A DNA stretch of 64,000 nucleotides from Spironucleus salmonicida (lineage: Eukaryota > Fornicata > Diplomonadida > Hexamitidae), in assembly GCA_000497125.2 (NCBI GenBank), contig CM035322.1, forward strand, positions 876,001 to 940,000. Direction: 5' to 3'. The stretch's first letter is position 1; every line of letters begins with the position of its first letter. The notes beneath the pieces were generated by a model. The model was not told the DNA's origin. It made no database searches and worked only from the letters and a program-made list of their open reading frames with translations. Shown piece by piece: positions 32,798 through 43,106 of this stretch. A program made the position numbers and the translations under genes.

Positions 32798-34999
32798 ATG
32801 GACATCCAGGCACTCATAACGGACCACCTGGCAGCAGTTTCAGACCCGCTGATACACCCAGCCATTACGTCACTGATGGCACTAATTTTCAGGAGCCCCG
32901 CACCCACCCCCACCGCCCTGTCAAAAATTCTAGAACAGCGCCCAACTGATATGACGTTCTACAGCCAGAAAGCTCCCTCGAGCGATTTCCGGTCCGATCT
33001 GGATACAACCCTGCACATAGACTAGGAAATCAGCGATACGGCAGCGGTAGCAGTCCACTGGCGCGACAGGGACACCGACGAGCGCGGCGGCGACCCGCTC
33101 TGCGCATTCCACGCCATCGAGATGATGAGCGGAAATCTCTTAGAAGGGCCGTTTATAAACCTTATGTACCAGGAAAATGACCAGGAGGAGCCTGAGGAGG
33201 AGTTCAGCAAAACCGACTTCTACATCGAAAAAATCGCCCCAGACACGGAGCCGCTACCGATGCAGGCTGATCTGGACGATATCGACTTCGAAAGCGGCAA
33301 TATACGCGAAACTGAGCTCCTGCACTTCGAAAATGGCCCAGATGTGCAGCTTCTTGACAGGAAGCCGAGCGAAACCGACCCAGCTACTCTAAACAGCGAA
33401 AATTCATCTCCCACGTTCCACCCCACCAAACCCTGCAACATACTCTCCCCGCAGAGCAAATCCCAGGTCCTAAAGTCCCTAAACGACCACTGCAACCGCC
33501 CGAATTCAGCAGATTTCGTGCAGACCGCAGAAGACTCAACCCCACTCACAACGCAGCAGAAGATCACGTTTGAGCTCCAAAATCACATCGCAGAAGTCAC
33601 GCGCGAAATCATCAATAAGACGCTTCACATTCGCATGAATTCCGGGCTAATTTCGCCTCTAAAGCAGCCACAAGTCCTGAAACTTTTAGCCCAAAAAGAC
33701 GTCGATTCACACTACTTTTTTGCGACCTCACAAATCGATATTCCAACGTATTATAATGTGTATTAGGAGGCCACCGGATTTTTTGTCTACAGCGAAATCA
33801 AGGATCAAGTACTCGTTCTAGCGAATCGTTACGTGATAGTAGAGCCGAATTTCAACGACGACGGCCAATTCGGGCTCCTAATGGTCGCTTATGACGTCAA
33901 AAATGCTGAATTCGTGGCCGTCAAAATGTGCAAAAACGTCGAATATTTCTAGCAGCTCCTGAACGAAATCCGCACTTTAATCTACATAAACAGCTACGAC
34001 AGCGTAAATAATTACGAGAATTTCGCGCTCCTAAAAGACTATTTCATGCAATTTTCGACACTTTTTATCGTCTTTGAGTTCCTGGGAGACAATTTGTACC
34101 AAATCGCCCAAAAGTCAAAATCCGAAAAGGAGCGGAAAGTCGTTTTCAATTTGAATTCTTTGAAAAAAATTACTCAGAAAATCGTGCAAAGTGTGAACTT
34201 TTTGGGCTCTCTGGGGATCCTGCATTTCGACCTGAAGCCCGAGAACATCGTAATCAAGAACATCCAGCAGCCCGGGGACGTCAGAATGGTCGAAAAAGAA
34301 GCGGAATTCGACGATTACGCGAAGGTCGCAAACGTCATTTCGCGCGAATTTGACGTCCAGAAAGTGCAAAATTTTCCCGATTTTTCCGATTTCGACGTCG
34401 ATTTTGACGTCAAATTGATCGATATCGGCTCGCACCAATTCTTCGAAAACGGCCAGACGCCGTACGTCCAGAGCCGCTTCTACCGCGCCCCGGAGGTCTT
34501 TTTGAAGATTCCGTTTGACGGCCGAACGGAGACGTTCAGTTTGGGCTGCGTTCTGTACGAATTGCTGACCTCAAAACCGCTCTTCGTGACGCACGTGGAC
34601 TGCGCGAATTACGCGCACCAGCTGGCGAGCTTTATCGGCCTTTTGGGGCCCATTCCGGAATGGATGATTTTGTAGGGTCAGGATTCGCATTTGTACTTTA
34701 CGGAGCAATACGAGCTTTTCGCGAACAAGGACGCGCTGGTTGAGGGCTATTACGACGAATTCGGCGATTAGACGGTCGAGGAAATCGAGTCTATTGACGG
34801 GCTGTACGTCATTTTGAAGCCTCTGAAAAAGGACATCAGGGAGCTGATTTAGGAGCAGTGCAAGGAGCTGTATGATGTGGATGAGCTGAGTAGCGATATG
34901 CGTGATTTGGTCGATTTTATAGCCAGCTGCCTCGAGCTGGACATGAATAAGAGGATGTTCCCCGAGGAACTCGTGAAAATGAACTGGATTGCAAAGTGA
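32798..34999 (+). CDS. DYRK-like CMGC protein kinase, 733 aa
   Basis: A long, acidic, probably disordered N-terminus (about 320 aa) precedes a kinase domain at about 345-725. Visible motifs are AVK (Lys about 376), the catalytic loop HFDLKPEN (Asp about 478; DYRKs have HCDLKPEN), DIGS in place of DFGS (about 542), and YVQSRFYRAPEV, the DYRK/PRP4-type activation segment with its Tyr. An acidic insert separates the catalytic loop from DIG. About seven TAG codons are Gln. Ends AAGTGA. Probably active, since Lys and both Asp are present. Role unknown; DYRKs act in growth, splicing and cilia. Confidence 0.85.
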
Positions 35000-35049
35000 T
35001 ATTTGGCATATAATAATTATAGTATGTTTAGTTCCCTTCCAATTTTGAG

Positions 35050-36153
35050 ATGAAACAGCTGCACCAGCTGCTTTCCAGCATGGACAAGCAGGATAAAACT
35101 CGGCCCAGCATGGATGTCTCCAACATGGTAATGGACAAAAGTGCTCCGGTCGTAAAAGTGTGCTCGAAGGAGCGGCTACCTTTTAAGTCGAAAAATACGC
35201 ACTATTTTAAGAAGCTAGACGAGGAGATCAAGTAGTACGTCACGTGGGCTTTATTGACCGAAAATGAGCTACTGAAGCGTAACCAGTTCGTGGAAAAGGT
35301 CCAGCAGCTCGTAGACGCAATCGCGCCTGGATACAAAGTGTTGGTCTTCGGATCGCAGTCCTGCGGGATGGCCTCATATTTTTCTGACATCGATCTAAAT
35401 GTTGCGAACCTATCAGATGCACATATTTAGATGCTCGTGCAGCGCCTGCAGGCGATCGCGCCGGGGACCAAATACATCAAGGCTAAGGTCCCGATTATCT
35501 CTGGAATAGCTCAAGAGCTGCAGATCGATTTCGACATTTCGTTCACGCAGAAGGAGGTGATTCAGCAGGATATCCTGCGCCTTTCGGGCCTGGCCCAGGA
35601 AGTAAAGAACCTGCTGGTCGTTATGAAGGCGTACTTGAAGCAGCGGAACCTGCACACGCCACACGTTGGTGGGCTGTCAGGACACCTGCTCTTGCAGCTC
35701 GTGCTGGTGCTAGTGCAGAACCGAGATTCGTACTTCCCGTACAAGAGGCAGAGTTACGGCTCGGCGCAGCTCCTGCTCGAATTCTTGCAGTTCTACGGCC
35801 AGATGTTTAACTACACATATATGTACATATACTTGAATGACAAAGGAGCGTACTCGCTGCGTGTGCGCGGGGACACCATCTACCAGAGGTGTATGTAGGG
35901 CAGGAAGCCGGTTTTGTGCATCATCAATCAAACTGCAGAAGTTGGTGGTGGCGTCTACAAGTTCGAAACGCTTTCCGAGGTCTTCGACAAGACATATCTG
36001 GACATGATGCACGTTAATTTTTAGAGCGTTCTGGGTCGCATCATTGGTGTAGACAGAGTGGGTATCAGGAGCAGGGAGCTGATCGGAGAGGGGGACGAAG
36101 AAGATGAAGATAAAAATGAAGAAGAGGATATTCAGGAGGTGTAGGAGGTATGA
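35050..36153 (+). CDS. non-canonical poly(A) polymerase, Trf4/TENT4 type, 367 aa
   Basis: A nucleotidyltransferase of the DNA polymerase beta-like superfamily. FGSQSCGMASYFSDIDL (residues 100-116) gives the GS motif and the two metal-binding Asp (113 and 115). The third Asp is in DFDISF (about 162). A central domain follows with VVMKAYLKQRNLHTPHVGGL, which resembles the Trf4/5 family LKxFLxxRxLNxxxxGGLSSY pattern. The C-terminus is acidic. Six or so TAG codons are Gln. Expected to add short A tails to nuclear RNAs for exosome decay; its Mtr4 partner is encoded 7 kb away. Confidence 0.85.
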
Positions 36154-36310
36154 GTGACGTGGAATTTGGGAGTTTGCGATAAATGGGAGGTTGGGGTAAT
36201 AGGTAAGTAGGTGTGTGCGATATGCATTAGTGACGTGTTATTGCCCAGTATACCAATCTGCGGCATTAGCGATATAAACATAAAATTATGTAAAATCTTA
36301 TCTCATCATT

Positions 36311-37594
36311 TCACTGTTGAAGCACCGAGTTAATCGACGAATCGAAAGGGTCTGGTCTGGCGACTTTCGGCTGGGCGCTGGTTGAGGCTGTGGGCTTGCT
36401 GGACTGGGTCGGCGACGCCGTCGAGTTCCCATTTGCAGGCCTTTATCCCACAGGATTCTGCAGAGCTTCCACCGCCGTCTGCTTCTGCGCGCCCTGGTTA
36501 ACATCAAAAACGTCATTATCCTCAAACGCGTCATTCTCATCGTATTTTTCCTAAAAACTGTCGTGTTACGCCAAGTTTCCAGTCTCGTCAAAGCCCTCCA
36601 GATCCTCGTTCTGGAACTCATCGTCCTCATCCACACCACTCGGCTGCGCGGCCAAACTAAAGTACACATCACCTGGCCTAACGATCAAATCGCCCTAGAT
36701 GTATGCCCTGATGAAGCTCTGCGCCTCAGGGACGATTTTCTTGTCCTTCTGCAGCTTGTTGAGTTCGGAAACGCCGTTTGGCATGATAAGCATGTCGTTG
36801 CCGTCCTCGTCGATGACGAACGGAAGGCCCATTGGGGCCCGCCTGATGCGTGTCATTTCGGCGTTTTGTTGGATCGTCAGATCGCGCTTTATGTTCTCCT
36901 GCTTCTTCTGCAGGCGGTCGAAATCGGCAGTCTAGGCCTCCTTCAGCTGCCGCCTGCCCTGTTTGATTCTGGAAGCCAAATTTTGATATTCCACCTCAAT
37001 TCGCTTGTCGAACGTCTCCAGCGCCTTCGCCACCTTGTGCGCGGCCTCCTCGTTCCGCTTCTGCTCTTCAAGTACGTCGAGCGCATCCCCCTTTACGCGG
37101 TATTGCTCAGCGTCAACATAGCGTCCCTGACGTACGAGCTGCTGTTATGCCCTCCTGAGTTCCAGGAGTGTTTTAGAGGCCTTGGGGATCATGCTGTTGA
37201 TTTTTTCCAGGATTTTGCCCTCCTCACTGATGCGCTGTTATAAGTGCTTTTCACGCGCTTTTTGGAGCTGCTCCTGAGCCTTGAACTCGTACTGTTGTAG
37301 CTTCGAGCGCCAGGCTTCCTCGAGCTCGACGGTCTCCTCGTCTATGACGCGCAGCAGCTCGTCGGACTCCTACCGGTGACGGTCTCGGAGTCTTAGTACG
37401 CGCGCACGCCGATCCTCAAGGTAGAGCTCGTCGAGGCGTTTCTTGCACTTGTCTGCCTCGATGTAGTTGGCCTTAGCCTCGCAGTCTGAGATATGCTGCT
37501 ATAGTGCGGCGACAAAGTCACACCTGGCGCGAATCTGGTCGTCTGATTCCTGCGGGATTGAGCTGGAAAGCACCGATTCTGGCCTAGAATCCAT
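36311..37594 (-). CDS. coiled-coil protein, 427 aa
   Basis: Starts MDSRPESVLSSSIPQESDD after CACTCCAATTCCGCAAAATG and ends CAGTGA. Residues about 30-250 form a continuous charged coiled coil (for example CKKRLDELYLEDRRARVLRL, VDAEQYRVKGDALDVLEEQK). A small module (RRAPMGLPFVIDEDGNDML) and an acidic, Ser/Thr/Pro-rich tail follow. Seven or eight TAG/TAA codons are Gln. The layout suggests a cytoskeletal or flagellar structural protein. No firm orthologue. Confidence 0.78.
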
Positions 37595-38130
37595 TTTGCG
37601 GAATTGGAGTGGGTAAAAATTGATAAAAATTATATAAGAATGAGATATTTGGCTTGTTAGAGGAAATATTATTATATTATATAATAACGTAATAAGTGTA
37701 GAAGGGGTTTTGAGTATAATATTAATATTATATGATAATATAGTTTTTAATATTAGCCTCATAATCCATTTTTTCACTCCTTCAATTGATTACAAACAGA
37801 CCTGTACTGAGATTAATAACATGTTGATCAAGATCACTTATGACGTATTTTTCAATTATATTTTTAGCTGGCACGCGTATGCGTTTTTCAGTATTAATAA
37901 TGATATTTTTAAGATCTTAAGATTTTCTTTACATATTTACTCATTCCATTCATACATATCATATGCTTTTACATAACTACCTATTATCACTATCTATCCC
38001 CTCTAGCATCTAATATTACCTCTAATTCGTTCTTAGATATCAATATTTCATCCCCTCACTCTTCATCATTTTTAATTTATATTATTATTATATATTAAAT
38101 ATATTATTATTATGTCACTCCAATAATTAA
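37595..38130. other. AT-rich spacer, divergent promoter
   Basis: 536 bp between divergent genes, with ATTATATTATATAATAACG near 37673 and a run of ATT repeats near 38080. A TGA-free stretch on the plus strand (about 37800-38000) reads as low-complexity hydrophobic sequence and is not called. Confidence 0.4.
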
Positions 38131-38526
38131 ATGACAGTTTATAACTTATAAGAGGTATCCAATTCTTTCCTAGAACTACAGTCTAAAGCAGGCTTTCTTA
38201 AAATCACAAACGTCGAACTACTCCCAAATGGCCCATAGAAGAATGTTGGCAGGGCGCTGGCGTTTTATGGCTTTGTCGGAGTCGTGAAAGACCAAAAAAT
38301 CCTGCTGTTCATCAATTAACTGCCCCAGAATAAGATAAACCTATTTAATTTCTCTATCAACATCAATGAAATTGATCTAGTGTGCCAAACGTCTGACACT
38401 TAGCTCGTAGTCTACATCTAGAAAAACCTGGTCCCACTAACCTTCTGCTGCCCGCCATCCCAGAATTCCCTTTTGATTAAGATTTTTCGCTCCTTTAACA
38501 TAAAATTTTGTCAAGATTTAAAGTGA
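38131..38526 (+). CDS. hypothetical protein, 131 aa
   Basis: Starts MTVYNLQEVSNSFLELQSK after CACTCCAATAATTAAATG and ends AAGTGAAG. Seven or more TAA/TAG codons are Gln. The beta-rich pattern with alternating hydrophobics (LAFYGFVGVVKDQKILLFIN) suggests a small barrel or PH-like fold. It converges on the RJL GTPase, 9 bp apart. No family assigned. Confidence 0.6.
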
Positions 38527-38535
38527 AGATTTTGC

Positions 38536-39066
38536 TCACTGACCATAGAACTTGGCGAATGTCTCCGCGAAGCATGTATCGAAGAAGCTCTGCACGCCCT
38601 CTCCTGTCTGTGCACTGAGCTTGAAGAGCCGGCAGCCGAGGCGGTTGAGTACAACCCGCTCCTCGGCCTCGCCAACCTTCTGGCCTAGGTCCGTTTTCGT
38701 GCCGACGAGGAAGCAACATGCTTTTGCGGGGTCCGAAACCTCTGCGATGAGATCACTCAGCTGCGCGAATGCGGTCTTGTCAGAGACGTCGTAAACGAAA
38801 ACAAGTGCCTGGACGTCACCGTAGAACTCGCTGCGGATTTCAGCGAATTCAGGCAGACCCGATGCGTCGAAAAAATTGATTTTAACAGCCGTATCCTAGA
38901 TCTTGACCTCCCTCACGCCGTAGTCGATTCCGATAGTTGGGAGGTAGCGCTTCACGAAGCGACCCTCGCAGAAGTTCTTGATTAGACAAGACTTTCCTGC
39001 TTTGTGCGGGCCCGCTACGAGCACTTTGAGCCGCACTGAGCGTGGAGGTGGCTATTTTGGAGGCAT
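38536..39066 (-). CDS. RJL-type (Rab-like, DNAJC27-related) small GTPase, 176 aa
   Basis: The P-loop is GPHKAGKS (residues 19-26). The sequence RYLPTIGIDYGVREVKI, then INFFDASGLPEF, EIRSEFYGDVQALVFVYDVS and LSAQTGEGVQSFF, follows the RJL/DNAJC27 family closely: GIDYGV, EVRxEFYxDxQ and SAQTGEG. G3 is DASG and G4 is TKTD. There is no C-terminal Cys prenylation motif, as in RJLs, and no J domain because the protein ends just after the G domain. RJLs track with flagella across eukaryotes. Two TAG codons are Gln. Ends CAGTGA. Confidence 0.85.
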
Positions 39067-39449
39067 TGGGAAGGAATTCGATTTTGGGTATTAATTAATA
39101 TATACTATATAATAATAATGTTTTTGGGAGATGTATATGGACGATAAATTGATTGAGGATCATATTTTTTGTTGTTCCAGGAGTTAGAACGTATGTAAAC
39201 AAAAACTACAGAGAATAATGTGAGATATTATTTGAAAATTAGAATAAATTGTTTAAATTGAAGATATATAATATTAATTCAGATAACAAGCCGTTTGCTG
39301 ACTTAAGCTAGTCAACTAGACTCAGGAAACTATTTCTCAAGAATATTAGTGTTGAATGTCTAAATTTATAGAAAGTTAAAATTAGAAAAATGCATATTAG
39401 GTATTCTGCTATTGACACTTTAACACTGCACTAACCGTTTATTTATAAC
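39067..39449. other. AT-rich spacer, divergent promoter
   Basis: 383 bp between divergent genes. TATATACTATATAATAATAA lies about 35 bp upstream of the GTPase start. An ATG frame near 39133 ends at TGA after about 28 codons and is not called. Confidence 0.4.
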
Positions 39450-40064
39450 ATGGCGAGCTACCCAATAGTTTACTTTTTCGAAAGTGACCTAAAATTTTAC
39501 CTAGAATTCTTGAAAGTGCGAGCAAAGCTTAACGACGTCTATGGGTTTTCAGAATAGGAAAATAAACGCTATGTACTCATTAATAACTAAATCGACACGC
39601 TGGTCATACCAGATATGGCGACTGCCGAAGAATGCCTCACTTTCACTCGCAACGCTGTCAAAAACTTCTCAATTACGACCTCCAGCTTAGCATCCATTTG
39701 CTTTAGCTCATAAATCAAAGCGAACCTCGCGCTCGCTACCATGGCGGCAAACCTCCAGGAGCTAATCCTCACTAACTGTGTTCTCACGTAGGGACATCTG
39801 AAGAATGCACCATTTTTGAAGAAATTGGATCTAAATAACTGCACGTTAGACCGCTTCGAGACACGTGACGACGTCAGATAGCTGGAGCGTATTTTTGCCA
39901 AACGTAGCCACTTCGAATACTTCACAGACGGTATGACAGCTGGAATTCTGCTAGAAAGCTGCATAATAAGCTGCCTATGCTGCGTGGAAAAGGGTTTCGA
40001 GCGGGCGATCCTGAGGGATAACAACGTGGCCTCGGTCGACACTGATACAATCAATACTCAGTAA
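39450..40064 (+). CDS. LRR-like protein, about 204 aa, end uncertain
   Basis: Starts MASYPIVYFFESDLKFYLEF. Two LRR-like segments lie near residues 110-140 (LQELILTNCVLTQGHL and LKKLDLNNC). Several in-frame TAG/TAA codons are Gln. There is no in-frame TGA until 40530, inside the antisense gene at 40072. The plausible end is the TAA at 40062-40064, which overlaps AGTAAA, a Giardia-type polyadenylation signal, 7 bp from the convergent gene. Either this TAA terminates in that context, a TGA was lost, or the protein really extends antisense across its neighbour. Confidence 0.55.
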
Positions 40065-40071
40065 AAAATCC

Positions 40072-40761
40072 TCACTGCAGCCGCTGCGTGGTCAGGGCAA
40101 CCTGGGTCGGGCATTAATACGCGTACACTGGCGCCTTGCGGCCCGGCTGCGCGATGTCGTACTCTCTTGGAATGGGCGCGAACTCTGCCGCATGCTTCTA
40201 GCGCCGCGCCTCTAGTGGTTGCGTGCCCGCCAACAGCGCCTCCTTCGCGCCGTTAACTGGGGTCATCCCGTGCTTCCTGCGATCGAACTTTGCCGTGGCG
40301 CCGCCATAGATGTTCGAGGTAAAAGTATTTGAGGAGCGCTGGTTTTGCTGGATCTCGGGTGCATCGAATGAAATGGCGCTCTGGTTCATGGCACGGATCC
40401 TCTCTTAGCGCAGTGCAGCGTCCAGCTGGTGCTGTCCGTACTTTACGGACTCCCAGTTTGCTTTTTCTGTGGTCAGAAACTCGCGCCACTACTTGGGCTG
40501 CAGATCCAATGGCTTCGCAGTTGTCTTCATGAATGGGTTTTCAGGCAGCTTAAACTCTGCCTTTTACAGGTCCAGCAAGCGTGATGCCTTGCTAAATTCG
40601 GTGTCTCGCGTTATTTCTAGCGTGTCTTTGGGCTTGAAGGTGGAGGCGTGCGAATTCAGTTGCTCGAGCTGAGATGGCGTGTAGTTTACGTAGGAGAGAT
40701 CTACGTCAAGGTTGTGCTTGTCTTTCAATTTCGAAAGTGTGGAGAGCACTTTCATTGTCAT
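40072..40761 (-). CDS. hypothetical protein, 229 aa
   Basis: Starts MTMKVLSTLSKLKDKHNLDV and ends CAGTGA. Six TAA/TAG codons are Gln. Polar and Gln-rich, with a Trp-containing segment (PKQWREFLTTEKANWESVKY), a Gly-rich patch (SNIYGGATAKFDRRK) and a Pro/Arg-rich end. Probably an extended structural or RNP-associated protein. No family recognised. Confidence 0.7.
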
Positions 40762-40829
40762 TTGGCGGAACTCATAATTATATTATTTCATATATAATAA
40801 TTAAATATATACATTTAGCCCACTCAAAA
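40762..40829. promoter_or_regulatory. divergent AT-rich promoter
   Basis: 68 bp between two divergent ATGs, with ATTATATTATTTCATATATA. CCCACTCAAAAATG marks the plus-strand start. Confidence 0.4.
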
Positions 40830-41810
40830 ATGTCGAGGTCAATATTTTTGGCTGCAAAGAAGCCCCTGGACACTGATTTCTAGCAGTTGCTGTAGTGCTA
40901 CCTCCAAAATCCTCACATTGACACCTACCTTGATGTCCTCCTAGAATACGATCTGGCGTCAGAAACCACACAATTTATGCTCCCAAAACACCAGGTCCCG
41001 CCAGCAATTCAAGCAACGCTACACGAGCGGAATTTTGACGAAAAAGCGTCTCTCTTCGCTTACAATGTCGCACTGTGTCTCCAAAGCTAACAAATATCCG
41101 AATTTTACGTGTCGAATGCTCCGCTTTCACCATTTTCGTTCCTTTTCTGGACCATAAATCCCAGCTGCGACCCAAATTTCCTGGCTAAAAACTACTTACC
41201 GGATGCGGCATTTTTTATAGCTCTCCAGCACGCGGCCATCGCGGAGTTCCCCTTCTCGATGCGGTTCATGAAGGGGCTCAACCTGGCATCCTTGCCCGAG
41301 GATGCGCTGGGCGAACTTCTGCGGGCACTGCAGATAATCCGATTCCCAGATGCGCTGGCGGTGGCGCTGAAGGTTTTACGAGTTTCAACCTCTAATTAGG
41401 TGGTGCGCGAGGCGTTACGGCTGACCGAAAACAGCGAAATAGAGGTATTGGAATTCGAAGAAAACTGCTTCATTCTGACCCAAAATCTGACCTCTGTCAA
41501 CGCGAACGTTGTACTGGCACAGCTAAAGCTACTGGTGGAACGGTTTGCGGAATTTCGCTAGGAGGATGTGAATAGGATATCTTAGCGGATCGACCTTGGA
41601 CCTAAAATAGTTAAGCTAGTACAAAATCGTACGATTCTTAAAGCGCGCGAAATTGGGGATCTGGTGTGTGATTTGCTGTTTATAATAAGGGAAAATGATG
41701 ATTTTTTGAATTTTCGCGATGAGGTCATTGACGAGTTAAAAATGCGGTTTAAAGGAAGGGAAAGCATGACTCTACAGCAGACAGTGATGACGTTTGAGTA
41801 CGAAATATGA
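40830..41810 (+). CDS. hypothetical helical protein, 326 aa
   Basis: Starts MSRSIFLAAKKPLDTDFQQL. All-helical composition with repeated short helix pairs (for example EDALGELLRALQIIRFPDAL), as in HEAT- or ARM-like solenoids. About seven TAG/TAA codons are Gln. Its TGA is 2 bp from the TGA of the convergent transporter. No family named. Confidence 0.7.
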
Positions 41811-41812
41811 TG

Positions 41813-42895
41813 TCATCTCACTCGAAGCCACTTCACTTCACCTGATTTAATTTTTAATTTTTACATTAGCTTCGATCCAAGATTTTTAACATCATTGTGG
41901 ATTAGCGTTCCTGAGATCATGAATAAGAAGCCTGCAAACTATAAGATACTGTAGTAAGTCAGTTTTTCACCATAGTCGTGTGATGAAATCGAATAGTATA
42001 AAATTACCATAACAACCCAGACAAAGCATGTGCGTAGTGAATCTATTAAAGCTCTATGAGTTGAACTAAGAACTTTAGACATTGTAATTGCAGTATAGTT
42101 GAAAAAAGCTATACTAATGAAATAACCGAATTGAAGGCCGAATAGTTTACCGTTCATAAACATCATAAACGATGAATTAACAACATTTTCGTAGCTGCCA
42201 TGGTCAGATCCTGAGATAAAATAGCATGCAGGCAAAAAGACCCCCAAACATAAAAAGCTGCCCATAATACCTTCCCAACCGACTAAAAATAAACTTGAGA
42301 TGTCATTATTCTTCATAAATTTTTCCTCAAATACAAATTATACCGAACTAAAAATTTATGCAACCAAAGTCAGGCATATGCCAAGTATAATTCCAGAGAT
42401 GCCACCTGTACTACCTTCATTCATCACAGCGGATATTCCTACAAAAATAAGACCAACGCATGCCATACAGACGCCAAACAATTAATGAGTTGAAGGTACT
42501 CTTTTCAAAAATATTCGAGCCGACACCATAACAAGCACGATTAAAAAGCCTCTTAATATCTATGTAATAGAAGCTGGACAATACAAAAGACCAATACCAG
42601 TTAATGTTGTTTAAAGTAAATCACAGGTAGCTAACAATGTTATCATAATAATAAACTTTGGATATGATAGTTTCCCTGTAGGGTTGATCTTACTTTCCTT
42701 TTTGCTGATATAAAAAGCGATTAAGCACAGAGATTCGCCAAAAAACATTATCAGCGTGCACCACCATGGCGTAGTATACAGCTGAGTTTCGAGCTAAATA
42801 TTGTATCCCTCAGTCTGGTACATTATTTTCTTAACCACTGTATTCACAGTGCCTGATGCCAACATTGAGATTATTATGACTATGGGATTCACCAT
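41813..42895 (-). CDS. SLC35F6-like drug/metabolite transporter, second copy, 360 aa
   Basis: About ten hydrophobic helices. The N-terminus reads ASGTVNTVVKKIMYQ then WWCTLIMFFGESLCL, the layout seen in SLC35F6 relatives. The second half repeats the fold (LQFGYFISIAFFNYTAITMS, then LRTCFVWVVMVILYYSI), with a final helix (FAGFLFMISGTLIHND) and a basic tail. TAA/TAG codons are Gln. A diverged paralogue of the gene at 234. Membrane transporter, substrate unknown. Confidence 0.82.
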
Positions 42896-43106
42896 TTTAA
42901 AATTGATTTATTTCGCCAGATGATTCGATATTATATAATTTTAATATATAGCACCCAAACCTCACAGAATTATTTTTATTACCCTTAAAATTTCCATTTT
43001 ACCAAATTCTCATTATTATACATTATAATTAATAATTATACCATTCCATTTTACCCCCACTACTATCTGATATTAATGATTTCTCTTTCCTTCTACCCTT
43101 CCACAA
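42896..43106. promoter_or_regulatory. divergent AT-rich promoter region
   Basis: 211 bp between the transporter and helicase starts. ATATTATATAATTTTAATAT lies near 42930 on the transporter side, and ATTATACATTATAATTAATA near 43015 on the helicase side. CCCTTCCACAAATG precedes the helicase start. Confidence 0.45.

Noticed and set aside
37710-37976. 88-codon AT-rich ORF
   Set aside because: Low-complexity Ile/Phe/Tyr sequence without start context, in a promoter spacer.
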